Shown here piece by piece: positions 12,330 to 23,200 of a stretch of 64,000 nucleotides of DNA. How positions within the stretch are numbered: the first letter of the stretch is position 1; every line of letters begins with the position of its first letter. The translations under genes were made by a program, and so were the position numbers. Source of the stretch: Balaenoptera acutorostrata (taxonomy: Eukaryota; Chordata; Mammalia; Artiodactyla; Balaenopteridae); NCBI RefSeq assembly GCF_949987535.1, contig NC_080073.1, positions 23,556,116 to 23,620,115 on the forward strand. The letters run 5' to 3'. The notes under the pieces are model-generated. The model saw only the letters and a program-made list of their open reading frames with translations, was not told the DNA's origin and did not search any database.

Positions 12330-14700
12330 TATGCGAGACACTTTTCCAGGTATGGGCAAGCATTGGATGGCAAATAGGCCTGGGCTCTGCCTTCATAGAG
12401 CTTTCTGTTTAGTGGGGAGACACCAAAAGTTGTGGGGGAAAAAACCACTTTGGGTGGTAAGATCTAGCATGACAGGGGCATTTACTTTAGCTAGGATTGT
12501 TTAAACAAAAGTTTAAATACTGCAGTAGGATTTAGTTAGGAAGATCTCTTTGAGACCTGAAAGATAAGAGTGAAGTGGTCATGCAAAGAGCAGAGGTGAA
12601 GGAGAGGCCATGTTTCCAGGTATAGGAAACAGCATGAGCAAATCTCATCATATAGGAGCCTTGAGGAATTGAAAAAATGGTCAGTGTCTTGGGTTGAGTT
12701 TTTGCAGAAGCCAGTCATGAGCAAGGATTTGAGTGCCAGAGCAAGGATTTGAGTGCCAGAACAAGGATTTGAGTGCAAGTAGTTCATTAGGGGGAGGGAA
12801 GGTGGTCCCAAGAAGCATTGGTTGGAGAGTAGGAAAGTAAATTAGGGAAGATGTGGTTATCAAGCAGATATAATGGGCAACTAGGGCTCATCCACTTTGG
12901 GGAACTCTAGGAGACAGTGTAGAATATGCCTTGCTTATCCCACCTGTGGGAAGAAGCTGGGGTCTTTATCAACCAGCTCCCATCAGGAACTGGCTGTAAG
13001 CTGCTCCTCAGGGGTAACTACCTGTAACTGGAATACCTGTATGGCAACTGGAAGCCATAAAGGTCAATACACATGGAAACAATGAGTGCCAAATGTGTAT
13101 GGGAGGAACACCCACAGGGTCTTTAGATATAGCCAGTGTATCTAAAGAATAGGTAGCAACAGGGAAAGTGGCACTGGATAAGGTTGGAGAGGTAAGCAAG
13201 GGGCCATTTATGTAGCACCTGATGATAAGCAATTGCTGCGTTCTACCCCTGGCAATAACACAATACCATTTGTTGTAAGATCACTCTGGCTGTTGTACTG
13301 GGAATGGATTACTGAGAATGTGGACACAAGTTGAAACAGGCAGAACAGTTATGCTGCTGCCATAGCAGTCCAGGCAGTAGAAGCTTGGCTTCAGCATAGG
13401 TGGGGTAGTGGAAATGGAGAGAAGTGGACAGATATAAATTGCATTTTGCAGGTGGAGCTTTCAGGGGATGATGGAAAAGAAGGATTTAAAGATTTTAAGT
13501 TTGAGATGTCGCCACCAACTCAACAGGAGCTATCTAGTAGGCAGTCGGATGGGAGCCTGGAGCCAAGAGTAGAGATACGGTTTGAAAATATAAATTTGAA
13601 AGTCATCAGTATGCAAATGACATTCAATGCCAAAGAAATAGACGAGGTCAAATGAGAAGAGATGACAGAAGAGGACCCAGGGAGAGAAGGAACCAGTAAA
13701 GGCAGGTTAGTAAGGAGAGGCCAGTAACAAGAGAATTTTCACAGCATGGTATCCCAGGAGCCCAGTGAGGAAAGGGCTTCAGAAAAGACATAGTGGTCAA
13801 CTGTGCCAAACATGTCTGTGAAGTCAACGAAGATAAGGACAGAAATGTGAAGAATGAATTTACAGCTTAGTGTTGTTGGAGACCTTGACAACAGCAGTTT
13901 TGGTTATGAGGAGAATGTAGTGACTGGAGTGGTTGAAGAGTGAATGAAAGCTGGGAAATAGAAACAGCTTGTAGAAACAACCAATTACAAAATTTGTCTT
14001 TCATGGAGGCCAAGAGAAGGGGCACTAAGTAGAGGGAGGTGCTGGACCAAAGGACAATTTGTTATTGTTTGGTTTTGTTTTGCTTTGTTTTGCTAAGTGG
14101 GAGAAAATTACATTTTTTGTTTTATTAGAATGATCTGAGAGGGAATGTTGGATGACTCGGGAGAGGGAATGGTAAAGGACCTGGAGCACAAAGCAACCAC
14201 AGGTAGAAACAGCATACTTCTTCCACATATTTTAAGAGGAAGAGCAGAGAAGATTCAGGTAGATGGTGGGAAGAAAAGGGAGCACCTGTGCAATGGCTGC
14301 TATCTTCTTGATATATCATGAAGAAAAGTAGAGAACTAAGAACCAAGAGGGACAAAAGATATATGTGGTGGTTTGAGAAAAGGTAAAAACTGCTCCATTA
14401 TGTTGAGAACCCATGGGAGGTACATCATGTCAAAGAGAGTCAGCTTGACCATGGAATTTCTCCAGCAGTATTCTTCCACTCAGGGCCAGACACAGAGGCG
14501 GCTCATAGCTGGGATTTTCAGAGTTGGGGTGTTTTCAGGCAAGTATGGCAGTAGTAAAGAGAGGGAACTGAGGAAATGTAAAATGACATTATTTTGAATG
14601 GATCATGGAATTTAAGATGGGTAATTTCAGAAAAGTCCCCAGTAGGGGCTGATGGATTGTGGAAAAAGTCATGGGGTCAGTGGATTGGCATCTCAATGAA
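12330..14700 (-). mobile_element. Old L2 LINE fragment, minus orientation
   Basis: The inverted L2 pattern is visible in blocks: a GGGCTCTGCCTTCATAGAGC stretch near 12380, AAGATCACTCTGGCTGTTGT near 13277, and a GTCATCAGTATGCAAATGA segment near 13600. It is fragmentary, and parts between blocks could belong to other old repeats. Confidence 0.65.
12721..12779 (+). repeat. 20-bp tandem triplicate
   Basis: The unit GCAAGGATTTGAGTGCCAGA occurs three times head to tail at 12721, 12741 and 12761, with one mismatch (A at the start of the third unit) and a changed end. It lies inside the L2. Confidence 0.95.
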
Positions 14701-15865
14701 ATCCAATAAACCTAACTGCAGGATTCTTGAGCAAATGAGTTTAAATAATAGAGGTGGTAGCTAGTAGGAAGCTTATTATATATTTTCTATCATTTTAGTG
14801 ATTTAAAATACATGATTGAAAAGTAGAATATTGTGTCTGTGGTTACCTAAGTCATACTGAACCGTGTCTCCCTCAGCATGCATAAAATACTTCATACTTT
14901 CATAAATTAAAATTTTGCCTTGTGGCTTAGCAATTTAAATCTCCACATATATACCTGATGACTGGAATGCCTTCACTTTTTCCTTTCTCTGGATGGCAGC
15001 CATATTGATTCCTCTGTTCAAACATGTAGAATAGCTTCCTTATGAACCCACACAAGTAAACCAGGCTAAAGCAGGTTACCAAAAAAGGAAGGAAAAATCA
15101 GCAGACCCATGAACCAGATGCCCAACTTTCTAGGTTCTGGGATCTTCTACCAAAGAGATAGAGGTCGTCAAAATGAAGTGTGGAGAATGAGAATGATGGA
15201 CACATTAACTTGATATTTACTAGAACTGGTAGTAGTTAATGCTACCTCTTCATGCTTACTACTGAAAGCCATTTAAATTCTGTCTACCAAAGTTCCAAAT
15301 CAAGAACCTTTAGTATACCCTAGACACATTAAATGAGGGAAAATACTTTTTTCCCTACTCAAATGCATTATATAAAATTCCAAATTTCACTTCAAAAAAC
15401 TAGCAGGTGTCATTTACAGCATTCTTCTGATGAGTTAGAGATCCCAGACCACTTATTTTTAATTTCTGTTTTTGCAAATAATTTTTCAGTAAAAAACAGT
15501 CTTACAGCCAAGATTTTAGAATGGCAAGTCATTTTAACTTCACAGAACCAAAATAACAGTACTCTAAATCAGTATTTCTCAAGCCTTTTCTTTTTTTCTT
15601 CAACTTGTTTGAGGGACAGAACTTAGCAAAATGATATAATGATGGGGGTGCAGGATGAATAACTGAAGGTATTTTCATACTTCATCTACTCCCTTGCTGA
15701 GAATCAATCAGTTATAAATTATAGTAGGTATTATAAATAATAGTGTTGGGGAAAAGGTGGGACTCAGAAAAGGCAACCATTAAACACAAAATACAGAGGA
15801 TCTGCCTTTGTATCAGTTTTGTTTAGAACTAATGTAGCACATAGAAACTAGGTTGAGGTCAAAGT
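14701..15865. other. Intergenic, nothing recognised
   Basis: AT-rich unique sequence. The 97-aa plus-strand frame at 15333-15626 has no recognisable domain and I do not regard it as a gene. Confidence 0.5.
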
Positions 15866-15869
15866 GGAA

Positions 15870-16010
15870 AGCTTGGTTCTAATCCCGGTGAGCCCCTCAT
15901 TAGTTAGATGACCTTCAGCGATTCACTTGGTCTTTGTGTTTCTCATCTAATAAAATAGAGGCAATAGCACTGGTTCTACCACTTCTCAGGGTGCTCTAAG
16001 ACGTAAATGA
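15870..16010 (+). repeat. Diverged MIR SINE, plus orientation
   Basis: The order CTTGGTTCTAATCCCGG, a GACCTTCAGCGATTCACTTG stretch, TTTCTCATCTAATAAAATAG and the GTGCTCTAAG segment matches the MIR core with heavy divergence. Confidence 0.6.
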
Positions 16011-16014
16011 AAAT

Positions 16015-16790
16015 TCAGTTTTTACAAACATTGAATGCCTAGTATGTCCGAGGCACTGAGCTGAGGGGAACAAGAAATAAAATAAATCCCTTGCCTTCAT
16101 GGAACTTACATTTCAATGGGGGGGGGGGGGAATAGATGAAAAATAAGGCGGGAAAAGATGGGTGGTACTGGTGGGGGTGGAGTTGGAAGGCATCCTATCT
16201 TACACGAGGTGGTCAGGGAAGGCCTCTCTGGAGTTTTAATAGAAACTTAAATAAACTAAATGAGTGGTCAGGGCTTCCTTGGCAAAAGACACGGCAAGAG
16301 CAAAGGCCCTGATGTCGGAGGGGCTCGGTGTGTCTGAGGAACAGCAGTCAGCGTGGCTGGAATGGAGTGAGCGGGTGGAACGGCAGTGCGGTCCGAGCAG
16401 TGTGGTTTAGATTGACGGTGGAAGGAAGGGGTAAGGCTCTCATATGGAAGAAAATGGGAAGCCACTGCAGGGATCTGAGCAGAAGAATGTAACCTGACTT
16501 ACGTTTTAATAGGATCACTCTGGCTATCGTATGGAGGACAGAATAGATTACAAGGGGTCCACGGTGACTGAAAGGAGACCAGTTCAGGGGCACAGCATTA
16601 AGGCAGACAGGGTAGGCTAGTTTAGACTAGGGTGATAGCGGTGCAAGTGGTACGTGGTCAGAGTCTAGGTGTATTTTGAAGGAAGAGGCAACAGGATTTT
16701 CTGATGGATTAGACATGAATTGTGAGAGAGAGGAGTGGGATACCAAGAGTTGTGGGCAGAACCAACTCAACAAAGGAGCTACCGATATGA
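16015..16790 (-). mobile_element. L2 LINE 3' fragment, minus orientation
   Basis: The inverted L2 3' end is well preserved: GGCACTGAGCTGAGGGGAAC, CTTCATGGAACTTACATTTC, GGTCAGGGAAGGCCTCTCTG, AGGATCACTCTGGCTATCG and CAACAGGATTTTCTGATGGA occur in L2 order. A run of 13 G (16118-16130) interrupts it. A 65-81 aa minus-strand frame here is a by-product of the repeat. Confidence 0.85.
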
Positions 16791-16979
16791 GTGAGCTTGC
16801 TTTAGAATTTCAAGAGCATTATATAAGGTGACGTTAACTAGTTCATTTTGTACCGCAGACCAGGCATTTGATAGAATAAAATCTCCTTCTATTCCTGATA
16901 TAAGGTATTTCATGATTTTCACCCAGTTTTAATTCTGCAAAACTCACTAGTCAGAGGTCAATTTACGACAATGGAAGTT

Positions 16980-19794
16980 TTCAGTCAGAAAAGGTTTTAT
17001 TATAAGAAACAATGCCATCAGATAAAAATGCAAAAAATTGTGCAATTACGGCAAAATGTTTAAAAATATCTACACGTTTGCCCCCAAAGGACTACAGTAC
17101 TTACTACATACCTGAGCACTGAACATTTAATGCCATTTTAAACTGCTTCACGTAGGGAATCTGATTCCTTGCAGGTCACGTCCACTTTTTCTCATGCACC
17201 AATGAAACCAGCTTGATGCTTAAGCATCAACTTTGTAGGATAACAGAAAACAAAGATGGAAAATAAAGAATACAATTTCTACTTTCCTATAACATAGTTA
17301 TACCATGTCCAGTTTTCAGTGTGTAAAAAATATATAGGAAAGTGCTACATACTTTCTTCAAATGCAAAAACAAAGGTCAAGTGGGACTGGCATCTGTCAC
17401 CCCATATTTTAATTCTGTAGTACCCATTGTGCCTTTTACTTATATTCTCATCATACTATGCAAATGTACCTTAAATATCTAAACAAAGACCCACGCATAT
17501 TACTAATCTTAGTTTTCTAGGACCTCTTCTGAAATCATTTGAAAAGTGGCAAAATATCCCAGCTATATAATTTAAACAAATAGTTCTTCATACAAAATTC
17601 AATATATATTCTACTTCCGTAGCAAATTCTAAACCTTGGCTTTGACACACTATACTTAGACCACACCCTCAATATAGCAAAAGGATCAACTGTTGTGCAG
17701 ATCAATAGAATAAATCGACTGCAGAATTAACCACAGTACATTGTACTCCTACGCATCACACGGCACATTGTAAATTAACTCAATATTCTAATGTCATGGT
17801 TTCAAGTAACACGTTCTTCTAAATAAATACAGGAGATTGTCAAAAAGCGGCAGGAAGTCTTAGATATGCAACAAAGCTTTCAAAAATAAATTACATGAAC
17901 ATCTCTTGTAAAACTTAGCTTTGTTTTTTTCCTCCCTTTGCAATGCAGCACAGTAAAGATGCTTCAAAATGCTCACAGAAATAGCCCCAAACCAGCAGGA
18001 AGACAAAGAAAAAATGGGGAGAAAAAACATAGGTGATTAGTTGACAAAGTCGATAAGATTATAGACACACTACCAAGGCCAGCAAGAAGACAGCACGTAT
18101 CCAGCTTCCCAAGACTAGATTTTAAAATGTGAATTCTCTAAATGCTGTCCACTTTAAATTCGGCTTCAGGAAACGTTCCCTACTTGTAGAGGGCTATGAC
18201 AAGCAGTTTGGAAAGTTTCTGAAAAACGAGGTATGTGATGCAAAGAGGCAATGTTTTAAATTTGTTTCACAGTATCACATTACCATTTGTGCAAGAGTTT
18301 TTAATACAAACCATGCCAGTTTGTTTTAACAGAATCAAAATGTTCCAGTTAAGGACAGACTCTGGGCTATACTTATATCCTTTATTAATTATTCCAGGCA
18401 GAGTAAAAAATAAGTTACTGATCCAAATAACTGCCTTATGTATAACACATGAGTTGATTTGTCCTCTGTTAATATTTCTAGCTAACTGTTAGAAATTCAT
18501 CAGTTAAATATGAAAAACTATTTAGTACCTATAATGCTATGGTTCTATTCACTCACTCTTTTCCTCCTCAATCACCTTCAGCTAGAACAAGGTTTTCAAT
18601 GCAAAATTATTCATAACTGTTAAGTGCAAAAATTAAAAAAAAATGAGGTTTTATTTGTTATAGGTAATGTAAAAGCCATTAAATGAGACTACTGCAGGAG
18701 TTTTATGTTTCTGGAAAACAGAATTTTAAAAATAGGAGTAAAACTTCACATTACGCTCTGTGCAGAAGAGAAATAAGTTACCTTTCATTGTACTGATACT
18801 GAATGGACAGGTAGAGGATAGGAAAGGGGGTTAGGCGACAAAATGGCCCATGTTAGTGCAAAATGAGTATAATATTCTTTTCACTATTCTAAGATTGAAT
18901 CCAGTTAGACCAATGACTGGCCATACCTTGCCATCATGCTAGTAGAGAACCCTGTGAAATCACAAGAGTTCAACAGGTAAAGGACTATGGCCATGAAACT
19001 AACATACCAGTTTGAAAGGTAAGCATAGGCTCAGACAATTTAAATCTACCTAACTATACACATGAATTAACTTATACTAGCACCAGCCACCTGTGATTTT
19101 GAGCCCTTTTCAGGATTTAAAAAAATGAGAGTGTTAGCACTTGAAAAAATTGTCAACAGAAAACTGCTACTTTAAAACCTTAGCTTAACTTAAAGCAACA
19201 TGGGAAATATAAAACAATCAAACTAAAAGCTCTTTCTGAGACTGATCTGTTTTTCCTTCAATCTACTCTAATAACAGAACACATTGAAATCCAGTACACT
19301 TGAAAACAGTACACAAATATACATATATTCAGAATGAGGATCTAAGTTAGTGCGTCTCTGTGGTAGAGAGGTCACAGCTAAAGTCCTAGTGATATTGCCT
19401 CAGATTTTTACCCGTATTTAAAATAAAAAGTCACATCAAACTATTTTGGATGTCTCTAACCCATAATACCCTAACCACTCTTCTAAGAGTGCATAGTTGT
19501 CGATTCATCTGGTATCTCAGTGACTATTCATCACAAAATTCTAGAATGATGTGATTATGTTTATACCAGAAAAAAAAAATGCTGATAATTGCACTTTGTT
19601 ACCTTTTGCTTACTGAAATGAAAACATCACAAGGATGAAAAGAAATCCCTCCCTACACTCATCTTTAAGAGCACCCATCTCCGTGTATAAACTCTCTCAG
19701 CTTTCTTAAATACTGACAGCACTTCTTGTATCATTGAAAGACTAAGTTTCCTCAAGCACAAGGTGCCAGTGAGCTCACTAAGGCCTGCCATTCA
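16980..19794 (-). other. KBTBD8: Probable KBTBD8 3' UTR
   Basis: About 2.8 kb below the stop codon contains no recognisable SINE, L1, L2 or LTR, although a repeat (L2) begins directly beyond it at about 16.79 kb. The stretch is AT-rich and ends at an AATAAA on the minus strand (17001-16996). A further AATAAA at 18655-18650 could give a shorter form. The extent is inferred; no transcript data are visible here. Confidence 0.65.
16996..17001 (-). terminator. Candidate distal KBTBD8 polyadenylation signal
   Basis: The minus strand reads AATAAA here, followed within about 30-40 nt by a T/G-containing stretch (TTTTCTGACTG). It lies at the boundary between repeat-free sequence and an L2 element, which is what a transcript end would predict. 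A second canonical hexamer lies at 18655-18650. Confidence 0.5.
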
Positions 19795-20258
19795 TTAAAG
19801 TACTTTCTGAAGACACTGAGGATAGAGTTTAGCAACAGCACATTCAAAATGCCGGCCAAGGTCCCAGAGCCGATCTGGGGTCTCATACACTTTCATCCAT
19901 TGGTCAGTGATGTCATCATATTGGTAAAGGGAATTTTTTCTGCTGGTTCTGAAGACATGTTCTTCAACGGTCACTTGAGTAGCTCGAACAAATAAATGGA
20001 GTTTATTCTGGAAAAGTACCAGTTTAAGGTATGGGTTTATGGACTCATCACAAGGAAAGTCCTTCTTACGAGTCCATTTATTGAGCTCAATATCATAGGC
20101 TTCTACAGTAAACATCCGCTGATGATTTCCACAGGTTCCAGCTATGTAGTAGATAGAGTTCTTGTATACAGCTGCTAAGCCCTGGATTCTAGGCACAGTC
20201 ATGGGGGTTAAGAAACCCCAGTAGTCTTTCTGAGGCTCATAGAAGAGGAAAAATTCTC
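19795..20258 (-). CDS. KBTBD8: KBTBD8 coding exon 4 (terminal Kelch blades and stop)
   Basis: This 464-nt coding part encodes Gly448 to Leu601 and a TAA stop at 19797-19795. It contains the IYYIAG blade core near 483 and residues corresponding to F550 and W579, which family literature ties to substrate binding. The acceptor has a long pyrimidine tract and ends CTTTCTTTAG at 20259. The exon continues without interruption into the 3' UTR. Confidence 0.96.
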
Positions 20259-23200
20259 CTAAAGAAAGAAAAAGGGAAAAAAAAAGAAAAAACAATAATA
20301 TGTACATTTACATGTCTCTTTTTGGTTGTATGTTGAAGACCCAAAGGTATAATTTTCCAAATATTTTACTTTCTAAAATATTTCTTTTATAATCTCCATA
20401 GATACATTAAATATTATGGTAGCTTAAAACATCTTCATTCCATGCACAACATAACATAATATTAGAGTGAACCTGAATTGGGGTGTTCAAAATGGGGAAG
20501 TATGAGGCATTAGTTTGGCTTGAGGGCAGTATAACAGTTAAGAGCTTGGTTTCATTTACTCTATCCAATTGGGTATTTCAGAAAATTTATTTGAAGCCAG
20601 CTCTAAAAAAAGAAGCATTATTACTAATGGTTAACCAGTAAGATGAAAATATGTATATAGCTTCAATCATGAGTAAGCCACTATAAATTTAAGTGCTAAT
20701 TATTTAATTAGAAGATAGTACATAGAATTGTTCAGATTTGTGTCTATGGGCCACTAATGTGTTTACTTTAGCGTTGGTGTAATGCAAAGACAAAGGCTCA
20801 AGAGGAGAAAACATGAGCTTAAGATGATAGAAAACACGCACATTATTTATGGGAATTGACTGAGTCAGTTTCAATTCTATTTTGACAATGAAAGGGTGTG
20901 CTGAGTCAGACTGCCAATACAAAAATGTCTAAAAGAATTAAACGAGTGAAGATTTACAAGAGCTTGGTAATTATGACATTTGTATAAAATCCTTGATATG
21001 AAAATTTGAATCCTTTATGAACAGATTAAATGATACTCCAATAGCCACTGACAGTAGAGCACAAGCTTCTGACTATTCATGTCAAGTTTATTTATATAAA
21101 GAGGCTTTGTTTAGATTATAAGTACCTACTTCTAGATTGAGCTTCCCCTTGAAAACTGTTTTGAACTAGGTTAACTCCTATCAACAAATATAACTGCCTA
21201 CTTAATAAAAGTGATGCTGTAATTTCAATTTTTCACAAAATAGCTTGTTAAAGTCCTAGCTTTTGCCTGCATATTACGTATGCTTATTGACTAACATATA
21301 ACAGGATTCTTAATAAAGACAGGAATTAACACTTTCTACCATGTACTACCTCTCTACAAATTTCTTATAAAAAAGAAAGATAATACATTTTAAAAGTTGA
21401 TTTTTTAAATCTGAAGTCTTCTTAGTAAATTAAAACCAGTGGTGGGCAATTAAGAAAACCCTCAGTGCCTCAGATTTCTCTTTTATAAAATACGATCTCA
21501 GATTAAACAATGCTCATTCCAGCCCTGAAATTCTATTAATTCATTGTTACTTTGCCTTAGTATTTACATTAATACACAACCTTTACATTCCCTTTGGGAG
21601 TCATCTAATTAATTCTATCTCTATCAACTAACTGGTTAGCCAGTAAAACCAAAATATATAAAGAGAGAGCTTCATCATATTGGATGATATAACCTATTCA
21701 ACCACACTTGATAGATTTTACATCTATTCAGGTACTCCATTTTTTGGCAAGACCAACAAACCTAAATCATGTCCATGCTTCTAGTCAACTAAAATAAGGC
21801 ACTAGAGAGTACTACTCCCTCTGGAGAATTAACTTTATATTGAAGTTTAAACAAATGGGTTTAGGCATTTCTAGGAAATTTTAAGTCAGATAAAGGATTA
21901 GAGCAAAGAATATTTAAAAAAAAAAAAAACAGAATGGGAAAAGACCTAAAAAATCACGTGTGTCTACACAGAAGTTGCCCCCTTTTCCTTGTTTTATTTG
22001 AGTAGAGTAGTCAGTGTAAGGAAAACATTTATATATAAGCAGTTAAGAAACACAAAAGAAGAATAAGGATGTTGGTACTGTCAACACTGCATTCAGCATT
22101 CAAGCAACTAAGATAAGAATCCAAACACAAGGAAAACATTAGTTAGCACAAATCAGAACCTTGAATCAAATATCTTATTTGCTCTTACTAAGTTCCTCTT
22201 TCTACTTCTACTAGATCATCTTTGCCAGGGTACTAGTCTTCAATCGTTTAAACAAAAATTTTTAAGCTAAGTATATTATCGTCCCTCTCATAATGTCAAC
22301 AGTAAGAAAAAGGAGACATCTCAAAGTTTTTCAGTGAAAAAAAACGGAAAACAATCTTATGGATGACAACATCAACTGCAGTGAAATTAAAATCTTGAAG
22401 ACTGTAATTGAAAACTCTTTGTAATTAAGTTTCATAACCTTTGCGATCGTAAGGCTTATACAAAATTCTTTGGCAACTGAATAGTACAACTGCAGTTGAT
22501 GCTTTGTTCTTTTTTCTCTTTTAAACTAATCCAGTAAGTTCCATAAGAAAACTAGGTGCTACATTTCTGGATTATATATTACTGAAGAGCAAAAAAGTCA
22601 TGTATCAAACTTGCTTTCTTGTTTGAAGTCTTAAAAATGGCTCTGAAAGAGTTTTTCCCAAATCCTGAACTATTATCTATGAAAAAATATTTTCAAAAAT
22701 ACTTATTCCACATGATGTCAAAACACAGTAAGTACATAAAACACAGATCATCTTAGGAACCTGCCTTTTCTGATTGAAAAGTTTATTTTCTTTACTGGTC
22801 CTTTAAAGAACAGACGGTTCCAACAAATAGTTTATGATAAGAAAGCCAGAGGCATTCCTCAATGAACAGGAACAACTTATGTTTTACTATGAGTGGGTGA
22901 ACCACAATTTGACCTGTTACCCTTTCATGAAGAACTAAATCACGGGGCTTCCCTGGTGGCGCAGTGGTTGGGAATCTGCCTGCTAATGCAGGGGACACGG
23001 GTTCGAGCCCTGGTCTGGGAAGATCCCACATGCCGCGGAGCGGCTGGGCCCGTGAGCCACAATTGCTGAGCCTGCGCGTCTGGAGCCTGTGCCCCGCGAT
23101 GGGAGGGGCCGCGATAGAGAGGGGCCCGCGCACCGCGATGAAGAGCGGTCCCCGCACCGCGATGAAGAGTGGCCCCCGCTTGCCGCAACTGGAGAAAGCC

